Assembly: GCF_000376425.1 (NCBI RefSeq)
Contig: NZ_AQWL01000007.1
Coordinates: 100,414 to 164,413 of the forward strand
Length of the DNA: 64,000 nucleotides
Origin: Thiobacillus denitrificans DSM 12475
Lineage (GTDB): Bacteria > Pseudomonadota > Gammaproteobacteria > Burkholderiales > Thiobacillaceae
Direction of reading: 5' to 3'
Numbering within the stretch: the stretch's first letter is position 1; each line of letters begins with the position of its first letter. Made by a program: the position numbers and the translations under genes. Below are positions 1 through 8,657 of the stretch, piece by piece. The notes beneath the pieces were generated by a model that did no database searches, was not told the origin of the DNA, and was given only the letters and a program-made list of their open reading frames with translations.

Positions 1-667
1 GGCGCAGGGCCAGGATAGCGTGAAGCGGATCCACGGCGCCGGTGGCCGTGGTGCCCAGGGTGGCCACCACGGTTCCCACCGTACCCTTGGCCAGCTCGCG
101 CTCCAGGGCTGCGATGTCCATGCGCCCCAGGTGATCCGCCGGAATCGGGTGGAATGGCACCCCCAGCACGCCTGCCAGCCGCTCGTGGCTGTAATGGGCC
201 TGGACCGAGGCGGCGATGCCCCGGCCGTGGCCGAGTTCCCGTGCCACCCAGAGTGCCTCGAAGTTGGCCAGCGTGCCGCCGCCGCACAGATGCCCGAGGT
301 GGGTGTCCCAACCGAACATGGCTGCGATCCGGGCCACCGCTTCCTGTTCCATGCGCGAGCTGGCGCGGCCGCCGTCGTAGGCGTGATTGTTGGGGTTGAG
401 GCCGAGGCTCAGGGAGTAGGCCAGCCGGGCGGCAGGATGGGGCGGCTTCTGCATGTGCCCCAGGTAGAGCGGGTGGTGGTAGGGGTCGGTATCGCGCAGG
501 CGTTCTGCCGCTGCGAGCAGGGCTTCGCGCAGGCCGGCAGGGAGGGCGCCGGGATGGGCGTCCGGCAGGCCGGCGAAGCCGGCGTCGAGGATGGCCAGGG
601 CCTCGCCGAGCAGTTCGAGCTCAGCTTTTCGTCCGGAAGTCACGATTGAAGCCGTGCCTGCGGGCAT
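1..667 (-). CDS. PLP-dependent decarboxylase, N-terminal part (MfnA-like tyrosine decarboxylase candidate)
   Basis: The gene runs off the left edge, so only the first 222 codons or so are present. The translated N-terminus shows the group II PLP decarboxylase pattern: an HLCGGGTLANFEALW segment (cofactor-phosphate region) and a GTTATGAVDPL segment near the window edge. The PLP lysine lies beyond the edge. ATG at 667 is the first in-frame ATG; no clear Shine-Dalgarno sequence precedes it. Its position downstream of mfnE, mfnF and mfnD homologues suggests the tyramine-forming step of methylofuran synthesis (MfnA role). Aspartate or glutamate decarboxylation by the same family cannot be excluded from this fragment. 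Confidence 0.75.
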   Translation of the reverse strand, partial: MPAGTASIVTSGRKAELELLGEALAILDAGFAGLPDAHPGALPAGLREALLAAAERLRDTDPYHHPLYLGHMQKPPHPAARLAYSLSLGLNPNNHAYDGGRASSRMEQEAVARIAAMFGWDTHLGHLCGGGTLANFEALWVARELGHGRGIAASVQAHYSHERLAGVLGVPFHPIPADHLGRMDIAALERELAKGTVGTVVATLGTTATGAVDPLHAILALR

Positions 668-1080
668 GACGTGGCCGACGCCGGGTCAGTCGTGCTTGAG
701 CAGGCCGCACACCGCCGGCCTGATTTCCGCAAGGTCGAATTCGCACCCACCGATTGCGCCGGCAACGACGTGCGGCCCCGCCGGCCGATCAGACGGGCGG
801 CCGGCAAGCCGGTCACTCCGCGCATGCTCCTGCTGTGGGGGGCAGGCAGAATCGGGCAGGAGGGGGCCGTTTCCATCCGGCGGTAGAAGGCATGGATGGT
901 GTCGCCGCCCTTGCCCATGTCCGGCATGGCGCAGCTACCCCTGCGCAGCTCTTGCACCCGGTGTTTCATCGACGGCATTGCGCAGCGGCAGGGCCGCTTT
1001 CATGAGGGCAGGCTGGGTTGGTTCATTCATGTGGCTCATCGGATCGTCCCTCGTTTTCCGCATTCCGGCGCCGCGCCGTG
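668..1080. other. 413-base gap with no confident gene
   Basis: Apart from the small ORF at 935-1039, this stretch between the decarboxylase and mfnE has only short, low-quality reading frames on both strands. On the minus strand, the frame of the small ORF reopens after its stop and ends at 686 in a protein-like tail (IGGCEFDLAEIRPAVCGLL) but has no start. This may be the remains of one broken gene. Confidence 0.4.
935..1039 (-). CDS. Possible 34-residue peptide downstream of mfnE
   Basis: A short ORF starts at an ATG preceded by GAGGGA seven bases upstream, a good ribosome binding site, 41 bases after the mfnE stop and in the same direction. The peptide begins MSHMNEPTQP and has no recognisable motif. 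It could be a small operon gene, the start of a gene broken by a frameshift, or chance. I do not recognise it. Confidence 0.25.
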   Translation of the reverse strand: MSHMNEPTQPALMKAALPLRNAVDETPGARAAQG

Positions 1081-1782
1081 CTATCCGCTTTCTGCCGGGA
1101 CATCGGGCGACGATAGGGCTGCCGCCGGCGGTAATTTCCGGATGTATTTTAACTGCCCATGCCCGCAGGCGTGGTGCGCCTGTCCTGGCGAAACGGGGGC
1201 AGTCATCGGCCAGGCCAGCCAGTCGTACAGGGTGGCGGGGGCGCAGTGGCTGAGAATGTGGATCGGTTTGGCGTAGCGGGCCGCGAAACCGGGAAAGGCG
1301 CTGTCGACCAGGCCGGCATCGGCCAGCGCCCGAATATCGCCCACGTCGCCCTCGCCGTGCTTGACCAGCGCCAGGGCTTCTGCGCCGAGATGGTGCGCGA
1401 GCCAGACCGCCAGGCTGTCGGAAGTCACCGACCAGCATTCCGGGATGTCGGACGCGCCCAGGCACATGCTCGATGGCAGCCACACCGGCGTGCGGCCGTG
1501 CGCGATGGCATCGGTGATCATCTGGGGCGTGGCGGCGGGGAACAGGTCCGGCTCCAGATCGCACAGCATCAGACCGTATTGCTCCATCGCGAGCAGGCTC
1601 AAGCGATGCGCCGCGGCATCGCTGAAATGGCAGCGCCGCTGCGCCTCACGCACCGCGTCGGCGAACGGTCCGCCGCCGGGCACCAGCACGACGCGGCCGC
1701 CGGCCTGCGCCAGCGCGTCGAGCCAGCTGGTGAGCCACGGCGAATCGTGCAGACTGCCGCCCAGTTTCACGACTCGGAGCAT
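1081..1782 (-). CDS. mfnE: Amino acid kinase family protein (MfnE-like)
   Basis: 233-residue member of the aspartate/glutamate/uridylate kinase fold. The N-terminus MLRVVKLGGSL is the ATP-phosphate-binding KLGGS motif, followed by VVLVPGGGPFADAVR and a C-terminal HGEGDVGDI segment. In methanogens the family member MfnE phosphorylates 5-(aminomethyl)-3-furanmethanol phosphate in methanofuran synthesis; the neighbouring mfnF and mfnD homologues support the same role for methylofuran. The start overlaps the end of pabB by 16 bases, so the two are probably translationally coupled. The last 30 or so residues look like a non-conserved tail. Substrate is inferred from context. Confidence 0.8.
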   Translation of the reverse strand: MLRVVKLGGSLHDSPWLTSWLDALAQAGGRVVLVPGGGPFADAVREAQRRCHFSDAAAHRLSLLAMEQYGLMLCDLEPDLFPAATPQMITDAIAHGRTPVWLPSSMCLGASDIPECWSVTSDSLAVWLAHHLGAEALALVKHGEGDVGDIRALADAGLVDSAFPGFAARYAKPIHILSHCAPATLYDWLAWPMTAPVSPGQAHHACGHGQLKYIRKLPPAAALSSPDVPAESG

Positions 1783-3191
1783 TGTTCCTCCGCTTGCGTG
1801 GCGGCCATTCCACCTCCTGATTCGCACACTAGCCGGAGCATGGCCGCCGCCTTGTCGAGGCATTCCTGATACTCCTCGTCGGCCTTCGAGTCGGCGACGA
1901 TGCCGCCGCCGGCCCAGAAGCGCAGCGTGTCGCGCGCCAGGACCAGGGTGCGGATCGCGATGTTGCTGTCCATGTTGCCGTTGAACCCCAGCCAGCCCAC
2001 TGCTCCGCAATACACGCCGCGCCGGTTCGGCTCCAGTTCCTCGATGATCTGCATGGCGCGCAGCTTCGGCGCCCCGGTGATCGAACCGCCCGGGAACGAC
2101 GCACGCAACAGCGCCGCCGCATCCACGTCGCCGGCAAGACGCCCGGTCACCGTGCTCACCAGATGGTGCACCGTCGCGAAGCTCTCGATCTCGAACAGGC
2201 GCGGCACCGCCACCGAGCCCGGCGCGCATACCTTGCCGAGGTCGTTGCGCAGGAGGTCCACGATCATCAGGTTCTCGGCGCGGTCCTTCAGGCTGTCGCG
2301 CAATTCCCGCGCCAGCACCGAATCCGCCTCGGGCGCAGCGGCGCGCGGGCGCGTGCCCTTGATCGGTTTGGTCTCGACGTGTCCCTGTCTCACTTCCAGG
2401 AAGCGTTCCGGCGACGATGACAGGATGCGGACGTCGGGCAGGTTGAGGTAGGCCGAATACGGTGCCGGGTTGAGCCGGCGCAGGGCCTGGTAGCCGAGCC
2501 ATGGATCGCCGGTGGCGGGCGCGGCGAAGCGTTGCGCGAGGTTGACCTGGTAGCAGTCGCCGGCGGCGATGTAGCGCTGGATCTGGCTGAAGGCCCGGCG
2601 GTAGGCGTCGCGGGTGAAATTGCAACTCACCGTGCCCACCCGGAACGGGCGCCGCTGCGCCGCTGCGGCAGCGCCGGGGGCGTTGCCGAACAGGGCGGCC
2701 AGCCGATCCCAGGTGGCGGCGGTGCGGGGGTCGCGTCCGGCGCCGACCAGCCAGCTTGCGCGCTGCTCGTGATCGACCACGACGGCCCAGTCGTAGATGC
2801 CGACTGCCATGTCGGGTATGGCTTCGACGTCGTGCGCGAGACGCGGCAGGCGTTCGATGCGGCGTGCGAGGTCATAGCCGAAGTAGCCGATGGCGCCGCC
2901 AGTGAACGGCAGCGGGCCTGGCTGGCCGTCGGCAGCGAGGGCCTGGCGCAGCAGGTCGAACGGGTCGTCGGGGGAGAGGCTGACGGCCGGGCCGGTGCCG
3001 TCGTGACGGCGTATCTCGCTCATGCCGCCACGGGTGACCAGCGTGGCGCTCGGACGGGCGGCGAGGATGTCGATGCGTCCGGCGGTGCTGCGCGGCCGGC
3101 CGCTGTCGAGAAACACCGCCCACGGTTCGTCGGCGATGGCTTCGAACAGCTCGGCGCTGTCCGCGCGGTAGGGAAGGGCAGTCAGCAGCAT
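1767..3191 (-). CDS. pabB: Aminodeoxychorismate synthase component I (PabB)
   Basis: 474-residue chorismate-utilising enzyme that makes 4-amino-4-deoxychorismate on the way to p-aminobenzoate. Family motifs are clear: GGAIGYFGYDLAR, GDCYQVNLAQRF, SSSPERFL, the KPIKGTRPR segment, DLLRNDLG, and the C-terminal PGGSITGAPK. No glutaminase (PabA) domain is attached. It sits inside the cofactor cluster, overlapping the mfnF homologue by 10 bases, and p-aminobenzoate is the substrate of beta-RFAP synthase encoded at 12,686-13,678, so the gene probably supplies pABA specifically for H4MPT. The ATG at 3191 gives the usual N-terminus. Confidence 0.93.
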   Translation of the reverse strand: MLLTALPYRADSAELFEAIADEPWAVFLDSGRPRSTAGRIDILAARPSATLVTRGGMSEIRRHDGTGPAVSLSPDDPFDLLRQALAADGQPGPLPFTGGAIGYFGYDLARRIERLPRLAHDVEAIPDMAVGIYDWAVVVDHEQRASWLVGAGRDPRTAATWDRLAALFGNAPGAAAAAQRRPFRVGTVSCNFTRDAYRRAFSQIQRYIAAGDCYQVNLAQRFAAPATGDPWLGYQALRRLNPAPYSAYLNLPDVRILSSSPERFLEVRQGHVETKPIKGTRPRAAAPEADSVLARELRDSLKDRAENLMIVDLLRNDLGKVCAPGSVAVPRLFEIESFATVHHLVSTVTGRLAGDVDAAALLRASFPGGSITGAPKLRAMQIIEELEPNRRGVYCGAVGWLGFNGNMDSNIAIRTLVLARDTLRFWAGGGIVADSKADEEYQECLDKAAAMLRLVCESGGGMAATQAEEQCSES

Positions 3192-4246
3192 GATTTTTCT
3201 CCAGCCAGCAGTAGGCCCGCAGCCACGGCCGGCGCGCACCAGTCGATGTGCTCGACCAGCGAGCCGGCTATCGGCAGCTGCGAGAAGTTCAGCACCGGGC
3301 GTCCGCTCCTTGCCGCCAGGCGCGGGCCGAGGAAAGCGCCGGCGCCCGCCATCACCAGGGGTGCATGCGGGTCGATCGGTACGCGTGACAGCACTTGCCG
3401 GATGGCGCGGCCGATGCGTTCCAGTTGTGCGTCGGCGAACCAGGCGGCCAGTTCCGTCCAGGCCGCATCGGACAGGTCGCCGGCATCGCGTCCGACCATG
3501 CGCGCCAGCCGGGCACGGCTGGCCTCGACGGTCTTGGGTCCGCCATCGGCGCTGTCGTGCAGATCGGCGCCGTCGGGCAGTCCGCCGAGTATCCGATGGA
3601 CATCCGCGCTGGTGGCGAAATGTTCTGCCATGAGCGGTACCCAGCGTCCCGCCACCGGCGCTTCTGCGCTCATGGCCATGAGCGGGGTGCGCGCGATGCC
3701 GGTGTAGACCAGTTCGCCGGCCGCCAGGCGGTCGCTGTCGCTGGCACTGGCAGTGGCCACCCCGTGGCCGCGCAGCGGGACGATGTCGGTGGTGGTGCTG
3801 CCGATATCCACCAGCAGTGCCTCGCCCAGGTGCGCTGCCACCAGGTCGGCGGTGGCGCGCCAGTTGGCCGAGGCGACCTGGTAGGGGTGCAGGCGCGCGG
3901 AAGCGCCATCGAGCCAGCCCTCGGCGCCGGCATAGAAGCGGACGTCGCCGCTGCCGAGACGCCGGCACAGCAGTTCGACCAGGGCATGCACGCCATCCTT
4001 GCGGGTGGCGAACAGATCGGTCATCTCGCCGCTCATGGTGACGGCGTGATAGCGCGGAGAACCTGGCCACACGGTATTTCCGGCCAGGATCCGGTCGAGG
4101 GCCGCGTGCAGATGCTCCGGGCCGCGCCAGAGCGGACAAGACTCCTGCCAGACCATCGCGACGCGGCCGTCGGCCTCGATGCGCGCGGCCTTCAGGTGCG
4201 CGCCGCCGACGTCCCAGCCGATCGTGATGTCCATCGGTTCAGACAT
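3182..4246 (-). CDS. mfnF: H4MPT-linked C1 transfer pathway protein, hydantoinase/oxoprolinase-like (MfnF)
   Basis: 354-residue ASKHA-fold protein of the type described as a probable H4MPT-linked C1-transfer protein. It opens with IGWDVGGAHLKAA and carries LLVDIGSTTTDIVPL, two phosphate-binding loops of the hydantoinase/actin-like superfamily, and a late VMAGAGAFLGPRLA loop. In methanogens MfnF couples tyramine-glutamate to the aminomethylfuran moiety of methanofuran. The ATG at 4246 is chosen because GGAG lies eight bases upstream; it overlaps the mfnD stop by eight bases. Assignment rests on family motifs plus the mfnD-mfnF-pabB-mfnE order. Confidence 0.88.
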   Translation of the reverse strand: MSEPMDITIGWDVGGAHLKAARIEADGRVAMVWQESCPLWRGPEHLHAALDRILAGNTVWPGSPRYHAVTMSGEMTDLFATRKDGVHALVELLCRRLGSGDVRFYAGAEGWLDGASARLHPYQVASANWRATADLVAAHLGEALLVDIGSTTTDIVPLRGHGVATASASDSDRLAAGELVYTGIARTPLMAMSAEAPVAGRWVPLMAEHFATSADVHRILGGLPDGADLHDSADGGPKTVEASRARLARMVGRDAGDLSDAAWTELAAWFADAQLERIGRAIRQVLSRVPIDPHAPLVMAGAGAFLGPRLAARSGRPVLNFSQLPIAGSLVEHIDWCAPAVAAGLLLAGEKSCC

Positions 4247-5204
4247 GGGTTGTCTCCAGAGTGATGGGGCGCAGTCCGCGGCAGGCATGCATCTCCGGCA
4301 GTTCGAGCACGTGTTGTGCCGGGTTGCAGTCGAGCGCCGCGCGCAGGCCGGCGTAGGAAACGGTGGCGCGCGGATTCACCTCCAGCACCATCGGGCCGAA
4401 AGCGCCGGCGATCAGGTCGACGCCGACATAGCCCCACAGACCGGGGATCGCGGCCGCCACCCGCGCGGCCAGTGCGGCGTAACGCCCGTCGCCGTCGCCC
4501 AGCGCATTGACGGTCACGCCGTGGAATTCGAAGTGGTCGCCAGTCAGTCCGACATGCTGGCGGTTCACGCTCAGCAGTTGCGTCCGGCCGTCGCAGCACA
4601 GCAGGGACAGCGACAGGCTCTCGCCTGCGACATAAGGCTGGAACACGTGCATGGCGTGGGGATGGGTGTCGTGCCAGGCCTGGGCGGCGGCGGCATCGGC
4701 AAACAGCAGGGTATCCTCGCAGCCGACACCGTCGTCGGGCTTGGCCACTACGGCGCCCGTCAGCAGGTCCGGAGTGGCGAAGGTGGGCACCGTCGTCACC
4801 CCGGCTCCGGCCAGGCGGGCGGTGGTGGCGTACTTGCTGGCGGCGATGTGCACCGCGTCTGGCCGGCAGCCCAACAGCCATTTGCCGGCGGCCTCGACCT
4901 GCCGATTCAGGGACTCCAGCAGGCCGCCGCTTTCCGGCGCCACCATCCAGGCCGCATCGGCGGCGTCAAGGCAACGCATGAAATCGGAGCGGCAGCGCGT
5001 CGCGTCGGTGGCGACGACCGTCAGGCCGGGCTGTTCCGGTATGGCGAGGCGCGCATCGCGCAGGGTCAGGACTTCCATTCCCGGTAGCGCGATGAGATCA
5101 TCGACCAGCGCCCGCCACATCAGCTCACCGTCGCCCAGGAAGCCGGGCAGCGCCTGGCCGGCATAGCCGCCGCCGGTGACGAATTCAAAGACGAAAACTT
5201 TCAT
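4239..5204 (-). CDS. mfnD: ATP-grasp ligase, MfnD-like (tyramine-glutamate ligase)
   Basis: 321-residue ATP-grasp protein. VFEFVTGGG at the N-terminus, VVAKPDDGVGCEDT (ATP-binding lysine strand) and the metal-binding VLEVNPRATVSYAGL near the C-terminus fit COG1821, the family of MfnD, which ligates glutamate to tyramine in methanofuran synthesis. The ATG start is formed by bases 5204-5202, which overlap the ATG of the divergent HisA-like gene (5203-5205). It heads the mfnD-mfnF-pabB-mfnE minus-strand operon. Confidence 0.85.
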   Translation of the reverse strand: MKVFVFEFVTGGGYAGQALPGFLGDGELMWRALVDDLIALPGMEVLTLRDARLAIPEQPGLTVVATDATRCRSDFMRCLDAADAAWMVAPESGGLLESLNRQVEAAGKWLLGCRPDAVHIAASKYATTARLAGAGVTTVPTFATPDLLTGAVVAKPDDGVGCEDTLLFADAAAAQAWHDTHPHAMHVFQPYVAGESLSLSLLCCDGRTQLLSVNRQHVGLTGDHFEFHGVTVNALGDGDGRYAALAARVAAAIPGLWGYVGVDLIAGAFGPMVLEVNPRATVSYAGLRAALDCNPAQHVLELPEMHACRGLRPITLETTHV

Positions 5205-5964
5205 GACCGCCTTCTTCAGCCTGATTCCCGTACTCGACCTAATGGGCGGGCAGGTGGTACGCGCGCGGGCCGGCCGGCGTGACGAATACCGGGCGCTGCG
5301 TTCCGTGTTGTGCGGCTCCAGCCGGCCCGAGGCCGTGGTGGAGGGATTGCTCGCGCTGTACCCGTTCCGCCGGTTTTACATTGCCGACCTGGATGCGATT
5401 CTCGGCCGGGGCGATCACCGGGCCACGCTGGAACACCTGCAGCGCGCCCATCCGGCCCTGGAGTGGTGGGTCGATGCCGGTTTTGCCGATGTCGCTGCCG
5501 CCGCAAGCTGGCGCCGCGACGGCTTGGGCCGGCCAGTGCTGGGCAGCGAGAGTCTGGCTGGAGCGCCCGCACGCGGCGATTATCCCGGCGGCAGCGTGCT
5601 GTCGCTGGATTACCGTGGCGAGGATTTTCTCGGGCCGGCCGATCTGCTGTGCGATGCAGCGCGCTGGCCGGACGACGTGGTCGCCATGACGCTGGCGCGG
5701 GTCGGGGTCGGCGCCGGCCCCGACCTGGCGCGCCTGGCGCAATTGCGGCGCCTGAATCCGGCCTGCCGCCTGTATGCGGCAGGCGGCGTGCGCCACGCGG
5801 CGGATCTCGCCGCGCTGGCCGGAGCCGGGCTGGCCGGTGTGCTGCTGGCCTCGGCCTTGCACGATGGGGCACTCAGTCGTGCTGAGCTTGCCGCTTTTCA
5901 TGATGATCGTCCCAGGAACGCAACCACTGGCGCCAGGGCGAGTGCCCCAGAGCCGGATCGGTGA
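5203..5964 (+). CDS. HisA/HisF-related TIM-barrel protein of the H4MPT cluster
   Basis: About 253 residues. LIPVLDLMGGQVVRARAG at the N-terminus and YAAGGVRHAADL plus GVLLASALHDG near the C-terminus are the phosphate-binding loops of the HisA/HisF barrel. The family (COG1411-like) recurs in H4MPT/methanofuran clusters but has no established reaction. It is the only plus-strand gene among these biosynthetic genes; its last 92 bases overlap the end of the PTPS gene on the other strand. A GTG at 5176 could add nine residues; neither start has a clear ribosome binding site. Biosynthetic role in methylofuran or H4MPT is inferred. Confidence 0.8.
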   Translation: MTAFFSLIPVLDLMGGQVVRARAGRRDEYRALRSVLCGSSRPEAVVEGLLALYPFRRFYIADLDAILGRGDHRATLEHLQRAHPALEWWVDAGFADVAAAASWRRDGLGRPVLGSESLAGAPARGDYPGGSVLSLDYRGEDFLGPADLLCDAARWPDDVVAMTLARVGVGAGPDLARLAQLRRLNPACRLYAAGGVRHAADLAALAGAGLAGVLLASALHDGALSRAELAAFHDDRPRNATTGARASAPEPDR

Positions 5965-7105
5965 AGCGGCCGAGCAGGGGCTGGCTGCCCTGGCTTTGCC
6001 AGGTCTCCAGGTCAGGGCCGACGTATTGGCACCATGACTGTGGCGTTTCGTAGAGGGTAAGCTCGCACAGCTCGGGCAGGAAATCGATCAGCTGCTCCCA
6101 GATGTAGATGCTGAGAAGTTCGGTGGTGGAGCGCCAGGCCAGCTCCGGACCTGCGTAGTTCAGGGTGTGGTGGTCGAAGCGCTCGACCACGCGGGCGTTC
6201 ACCACCCGCTTGAGGTAGCCGTAATCGAGCACGCAGCCGCTGATCGGATCGATCCGGCCACGCACCTTCACATGTAGTACATAGCGGCCGCCGTGCAGGT
6301 TGCTGCACTTGGCTGGATGGTCGGTGAGGAAGTGGGCGGAATCAAACACCACTTCCTTGCTTACCGTCACTTCCGGGGTGTCCGGGTGGAGGCGCGCCCA
6401 GACGCCGGGCATTGCCTCCAGCTCGACCTGCAGGCTGTCGAGCAGGCGCGTGGTATCGGCGCGCGTCAGCGTGCGCAGCAGGGGCGCGCCGGCGCCGAGA
6501 TCGTGGGTCAGGGCATGGGTGGCCACACTCAGCTCGCGTGCCAGATACTCGGCTGCATCCTCCGCATCGTCAGGCGAAGCGAAGGGGAGAAATAGGTAGC
6601 CGGCATGCAATTCGCCGGCATGGGCCAGATAGGTTGCGTATTTCATACGCCGTTCCGGTGGGGGCACCCTGGCGGGTAGCCAGGGGCCGACCAGATTGCG
6701 TTTTTGCGTTACCAGACGGTTCTTCGCCACGACCCGGTGGGTACCCGGAGCGTAGTGATATTCCTGACGGAAGCGAAAACCGTAAGGCGCGAGCTGTGCC
6801 AGATCGCAGAACAGCAGATCCAGCCAGGCGATCTCGCCTTCGATCCGGCACAGCGTGCCGTTGTCGTCGACCTTGCCGGCCAGGCGCAGGCCGGCGAGAA
6901 CCGCGCGTGCGGTTTCGTCCGGCACAGCGACGGGCATGGGCGGAAGGGGGGCGGCATCCGCCGTCCCGATCCTGTCCGGCGTCACCAACAGGTCGAGCGG
7001 CAGCGCGTGGCGCAGGGCATACTCCTGCAAGGTGAGACCGCTGCAGGCGAACAGATGCTCGTGGTCGAGCTCCATTACCGTGGTTCCGCACTCCAGGCAA
7101 CGCAC
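5873..7105 (-). CDS. MucR-like zinc finger fused to 6-pyruvoyl-tetrahydropterin synthase domain
   Basis: 410 residues with an unusual layout. Residues 1-45 (CLECG, then a His pair near 15-17 and LTLQEYALRHALPLDLL) resemble the Cys/His zinc finger of MucR/Ros-type regulators. Residues 60-245 are unassigned. Residues 247-365 are a PTPS/QueD domain with FDSAH (His258), AKCSNLHGG (Cys267, His271), RFDHHTLN and STTELLSIYIWEQL. The usual HGH zinc-binding triplet reads HGG. PTPS homologues occur in methylotroph H4MPT clusters and probably act on the pterin ring. The gene follows fae by 13 bases in the same operon. The enzymatic product cannot be stated from sequence. Confidence 0.85.
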   Translation of the reverse strand: MRCLECGTTVMELDHEHLFACSGLTLQEYALRHALPLDLLVTPDRIGTADAAPLPPMPVAVPDETARAVLAGLRLAGKVDDNGTLCRIEGEIAWLDLLFCDLAQLAPYGFRFRQEYHYAPGTHRVVAKNRLVTQKRNLVGPWLPARVPPPERRMKYATYLAHAGELHAGYLFLPFASPDDAEDAAEYLARELSVATHALTHDLGAGAPLLRTLTRADTTRLLDSLQVELEAMPGVWARLHPDTPEVTVSKEVVFDSAHFLTDHPAKCSNLHGGRYVLHVKVRGRIDPISGCVLDYGYLKRVVNARVVERFDHHTLNYAGPELAWRSTTELLSIYIWEQLIDFLPELCELTLYETPQSWCQYVGPDLETWQSQGSQPLLGRFTDPALGHSPWRQWLRSWDDHHEKRQAQHD

Positions 7106-7118
7106 TACGCTCTCCCGA

Positions 7119-7631
7119 TCAGTTGTGGGCGGCGAACGGGTGACCCGCTTTGCCTTTTTTGGCTACGACATCCGCTGCCGTGGGCGTACCGGAAACGGCA
7201 TTCTTGATGGACTGCTTGGTGGCTTCGTAGTTGTAGTCCTGGATCTTGGTGTCGTCAGCGGCTTCCCAGTGAATGAACACGCCCACGCAGATAAAGAGGT
7301 CGTCGGCCTCGTTGGCGGGGATGGTGCCGTCTTCGACGCAGTCGGCCACTGCCATGGCGACGCCGCGCTGGGCCGGGCCGAACATCTGCACTGCCTGCTT
7401 GGCGCCCTTGATGGTCACCTTGTTGAACATCATGGTGTTGGGTTTTGTAGGCAGGTTGGGAGCCACCACCGCCAGCAGCGAGGTGAAGCCGTCTTTGTTG
7501 TTGACCAGGCCGTTGCAGAATGCCGTTTCGACGGCGCTGCCGCGGGGGCCCATGATCAAGTCGATATGCGCCACTTCGTTGCCGTCGCCAACCAAGGCCT
7601 CGCCTACCATTACGCGATCGATTTTAGCCAT
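7119..7631 (-). CDS. fae: Formaldehyde-activating enzyme (Fae)
   Basis: 170-residue cytoplasmic enzyme that condenses formaldehyde with H4MPT to methylene-H4MPT, the entry step of the pathway in this window. The N-terminus has [20 protein letters not shown], where His22 corresponds to the catalytic histidine (His17 in the Methylobacterium enzyme), followed by [16 protein letters not shown] and a C-terminal [13 protein letters not shown]. The ATG at 7631 is selected because AAGGAG lies nine bases upstream; an extended frame starting 24 bases earlier lacks this. A 111-base gap separates it from the upstream CitG-like gene, so fae may have its own promoter. Confidence 0.97.
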   Translation of the reverse strand: MAKIDRVMVGEALVGDGNEVAHIDLIMGPRGSAVETAFCNGLVNNKDGFTSLLAVVAPNLPTKPNTMMFNKVTIKGAKQAVQMFGPAQRGVAMAVADCVEDGTIPANEADDLFICVGVFIHWEAADDTKIQDYNYEATKQSIKNAVSGTPTAADVVAKKGKAGHPFAAHN

Positions 7632-7742
7632 CTTTAATTTCTCCTTGAATTGCACTGACTCGGTTGAATTGGGACGGTCCGCCAGCGCCGAGTTATCCGC
7701 TGACGGGCCGCTGCTACAACGTCTAGAAGACGTTTCGAAACA

Positions 7743-8657
7743 TCAAATATCGGTTTGCCCTCCTGCCGGCCGGTCCGCCTCATGGGCGTCGGTTGGCGTC
7801 GCCGACAGGCGATCCACGAGCCAGGTGGCGACGGCCAGATCGGCGCTGGTACCGGGGTTGACGCCGGCCGATTTCAAGATCTGATCGAGGCTCGCGAGAT
7901 GCCGCCGGGCACACTCCCAGCCGAGACATGGCGCCATGTCGGCGATACAGCCACGAGCCATGCGCTGCACCTGTGCTGCGGTAGGCGCACCGAATTTACG
8001 CAGCACGTGGCTGTCGGGAAAATGGCTCAGATAGGTCAGGTAGACATCGGTCAGCGCCCGTGTTTCCTCGCCCCAGCGGGTGCGGCCCTGCTTCAGTGCG
8101 TCCATGCCGAGACTAAAGATGTCGGCATAACCGCTGGCGTACTGGCTGGCGATGTGGTCGCGTTGCGCGGCTTCGCGCATGGCCGCGAGCAGGCTCACGG
8201 TGGGGGCGGCGTGGACATCGTGGCGCGGGCTGCTGCCGAGTCCACCCGGCGCGGCCAGGCGGATGGCGCGATAGACCCATTCCGCGTCCTCGCACGTCGT
8301 CTCGTCGAGATCGCGGCGCAGGCGCTGCGACAGGGGCTCGTGCGGCAGGCGATGCTGTGCGGCATGGAGCAGTGGCACCGTCAGCAACACGATGCCGAGG
8401 TTGGTGTTGCAGCCGACCGCCTGGCGCGTCGCTTCGATTGCGCGATAGATCCGTTCGCCGAGCGGCAGTGTGCGATCGGCCACGTGCGGGGCGGCGGCTT
8501 CGGCACTGAGCTGGAAATCGCGCGCGTGCATGCCGTGCCCGGGTGATTCGACGCTGACGTTGCCAGGCTTGAAGGCGAGCACGTCGAGTTCGCAGGCAGT
8601 GCGGAAGGCTTCCGCAAGCTCGGTGGTGCCGGGCAGAGGGGACAGGCGCGCGTTCAT
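7743..8657 (-). CDS. CitG/MdcB-like triphosphoribosyl-dephospho-CoA synthase family protein
   Basis: 304 residues. The sequence LAFKPGNVSVESPGHGM, followed by NTNLGIVLLTVPLLHA and a C-terminal KSAGVNPGTSADLAVATWL, matches the CitG fold, whose enzymes transfer triphosphoribosyl groups from ATP to dephospho-CoA. Members of this family are standard residents of H4MPT clusters in methylotrophs, where no citrate or malonate decarboxylase is present, so here the substrate is likely a cofactor precursor rather than dephospho-CoA. The start codon overlaps the upstream gene's stop as ATGA. Function beyond the family is unproven. Confidence 0.85.
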   Translation of the reverse strand: MNARLSPLPGTTELAEAFRTACELDVLAFKPGNVSVESPGHGMHARDFQLSAEAAAPHVADRTLPLGERIYRAIEATRQAVGCNTNLGIVLLTVPLLHAAQHRLPHEPLSQRLRRDLDETTCEDAEWVYRAIRLAAPGGLGSSPRHDVHAAPTVSLLAAMREAAQRDHIASQYASGYADIFSLGMDALKQGRTRWGEETRALTDVYLTYLSHFPDSHVLRKFGAPTAAQVQRMARGCIADMAPCLGWECARRHLASLDQILKSAGVNPGTSADLAVATWLVDRLSATPTDAHEADRPAGGQTDI

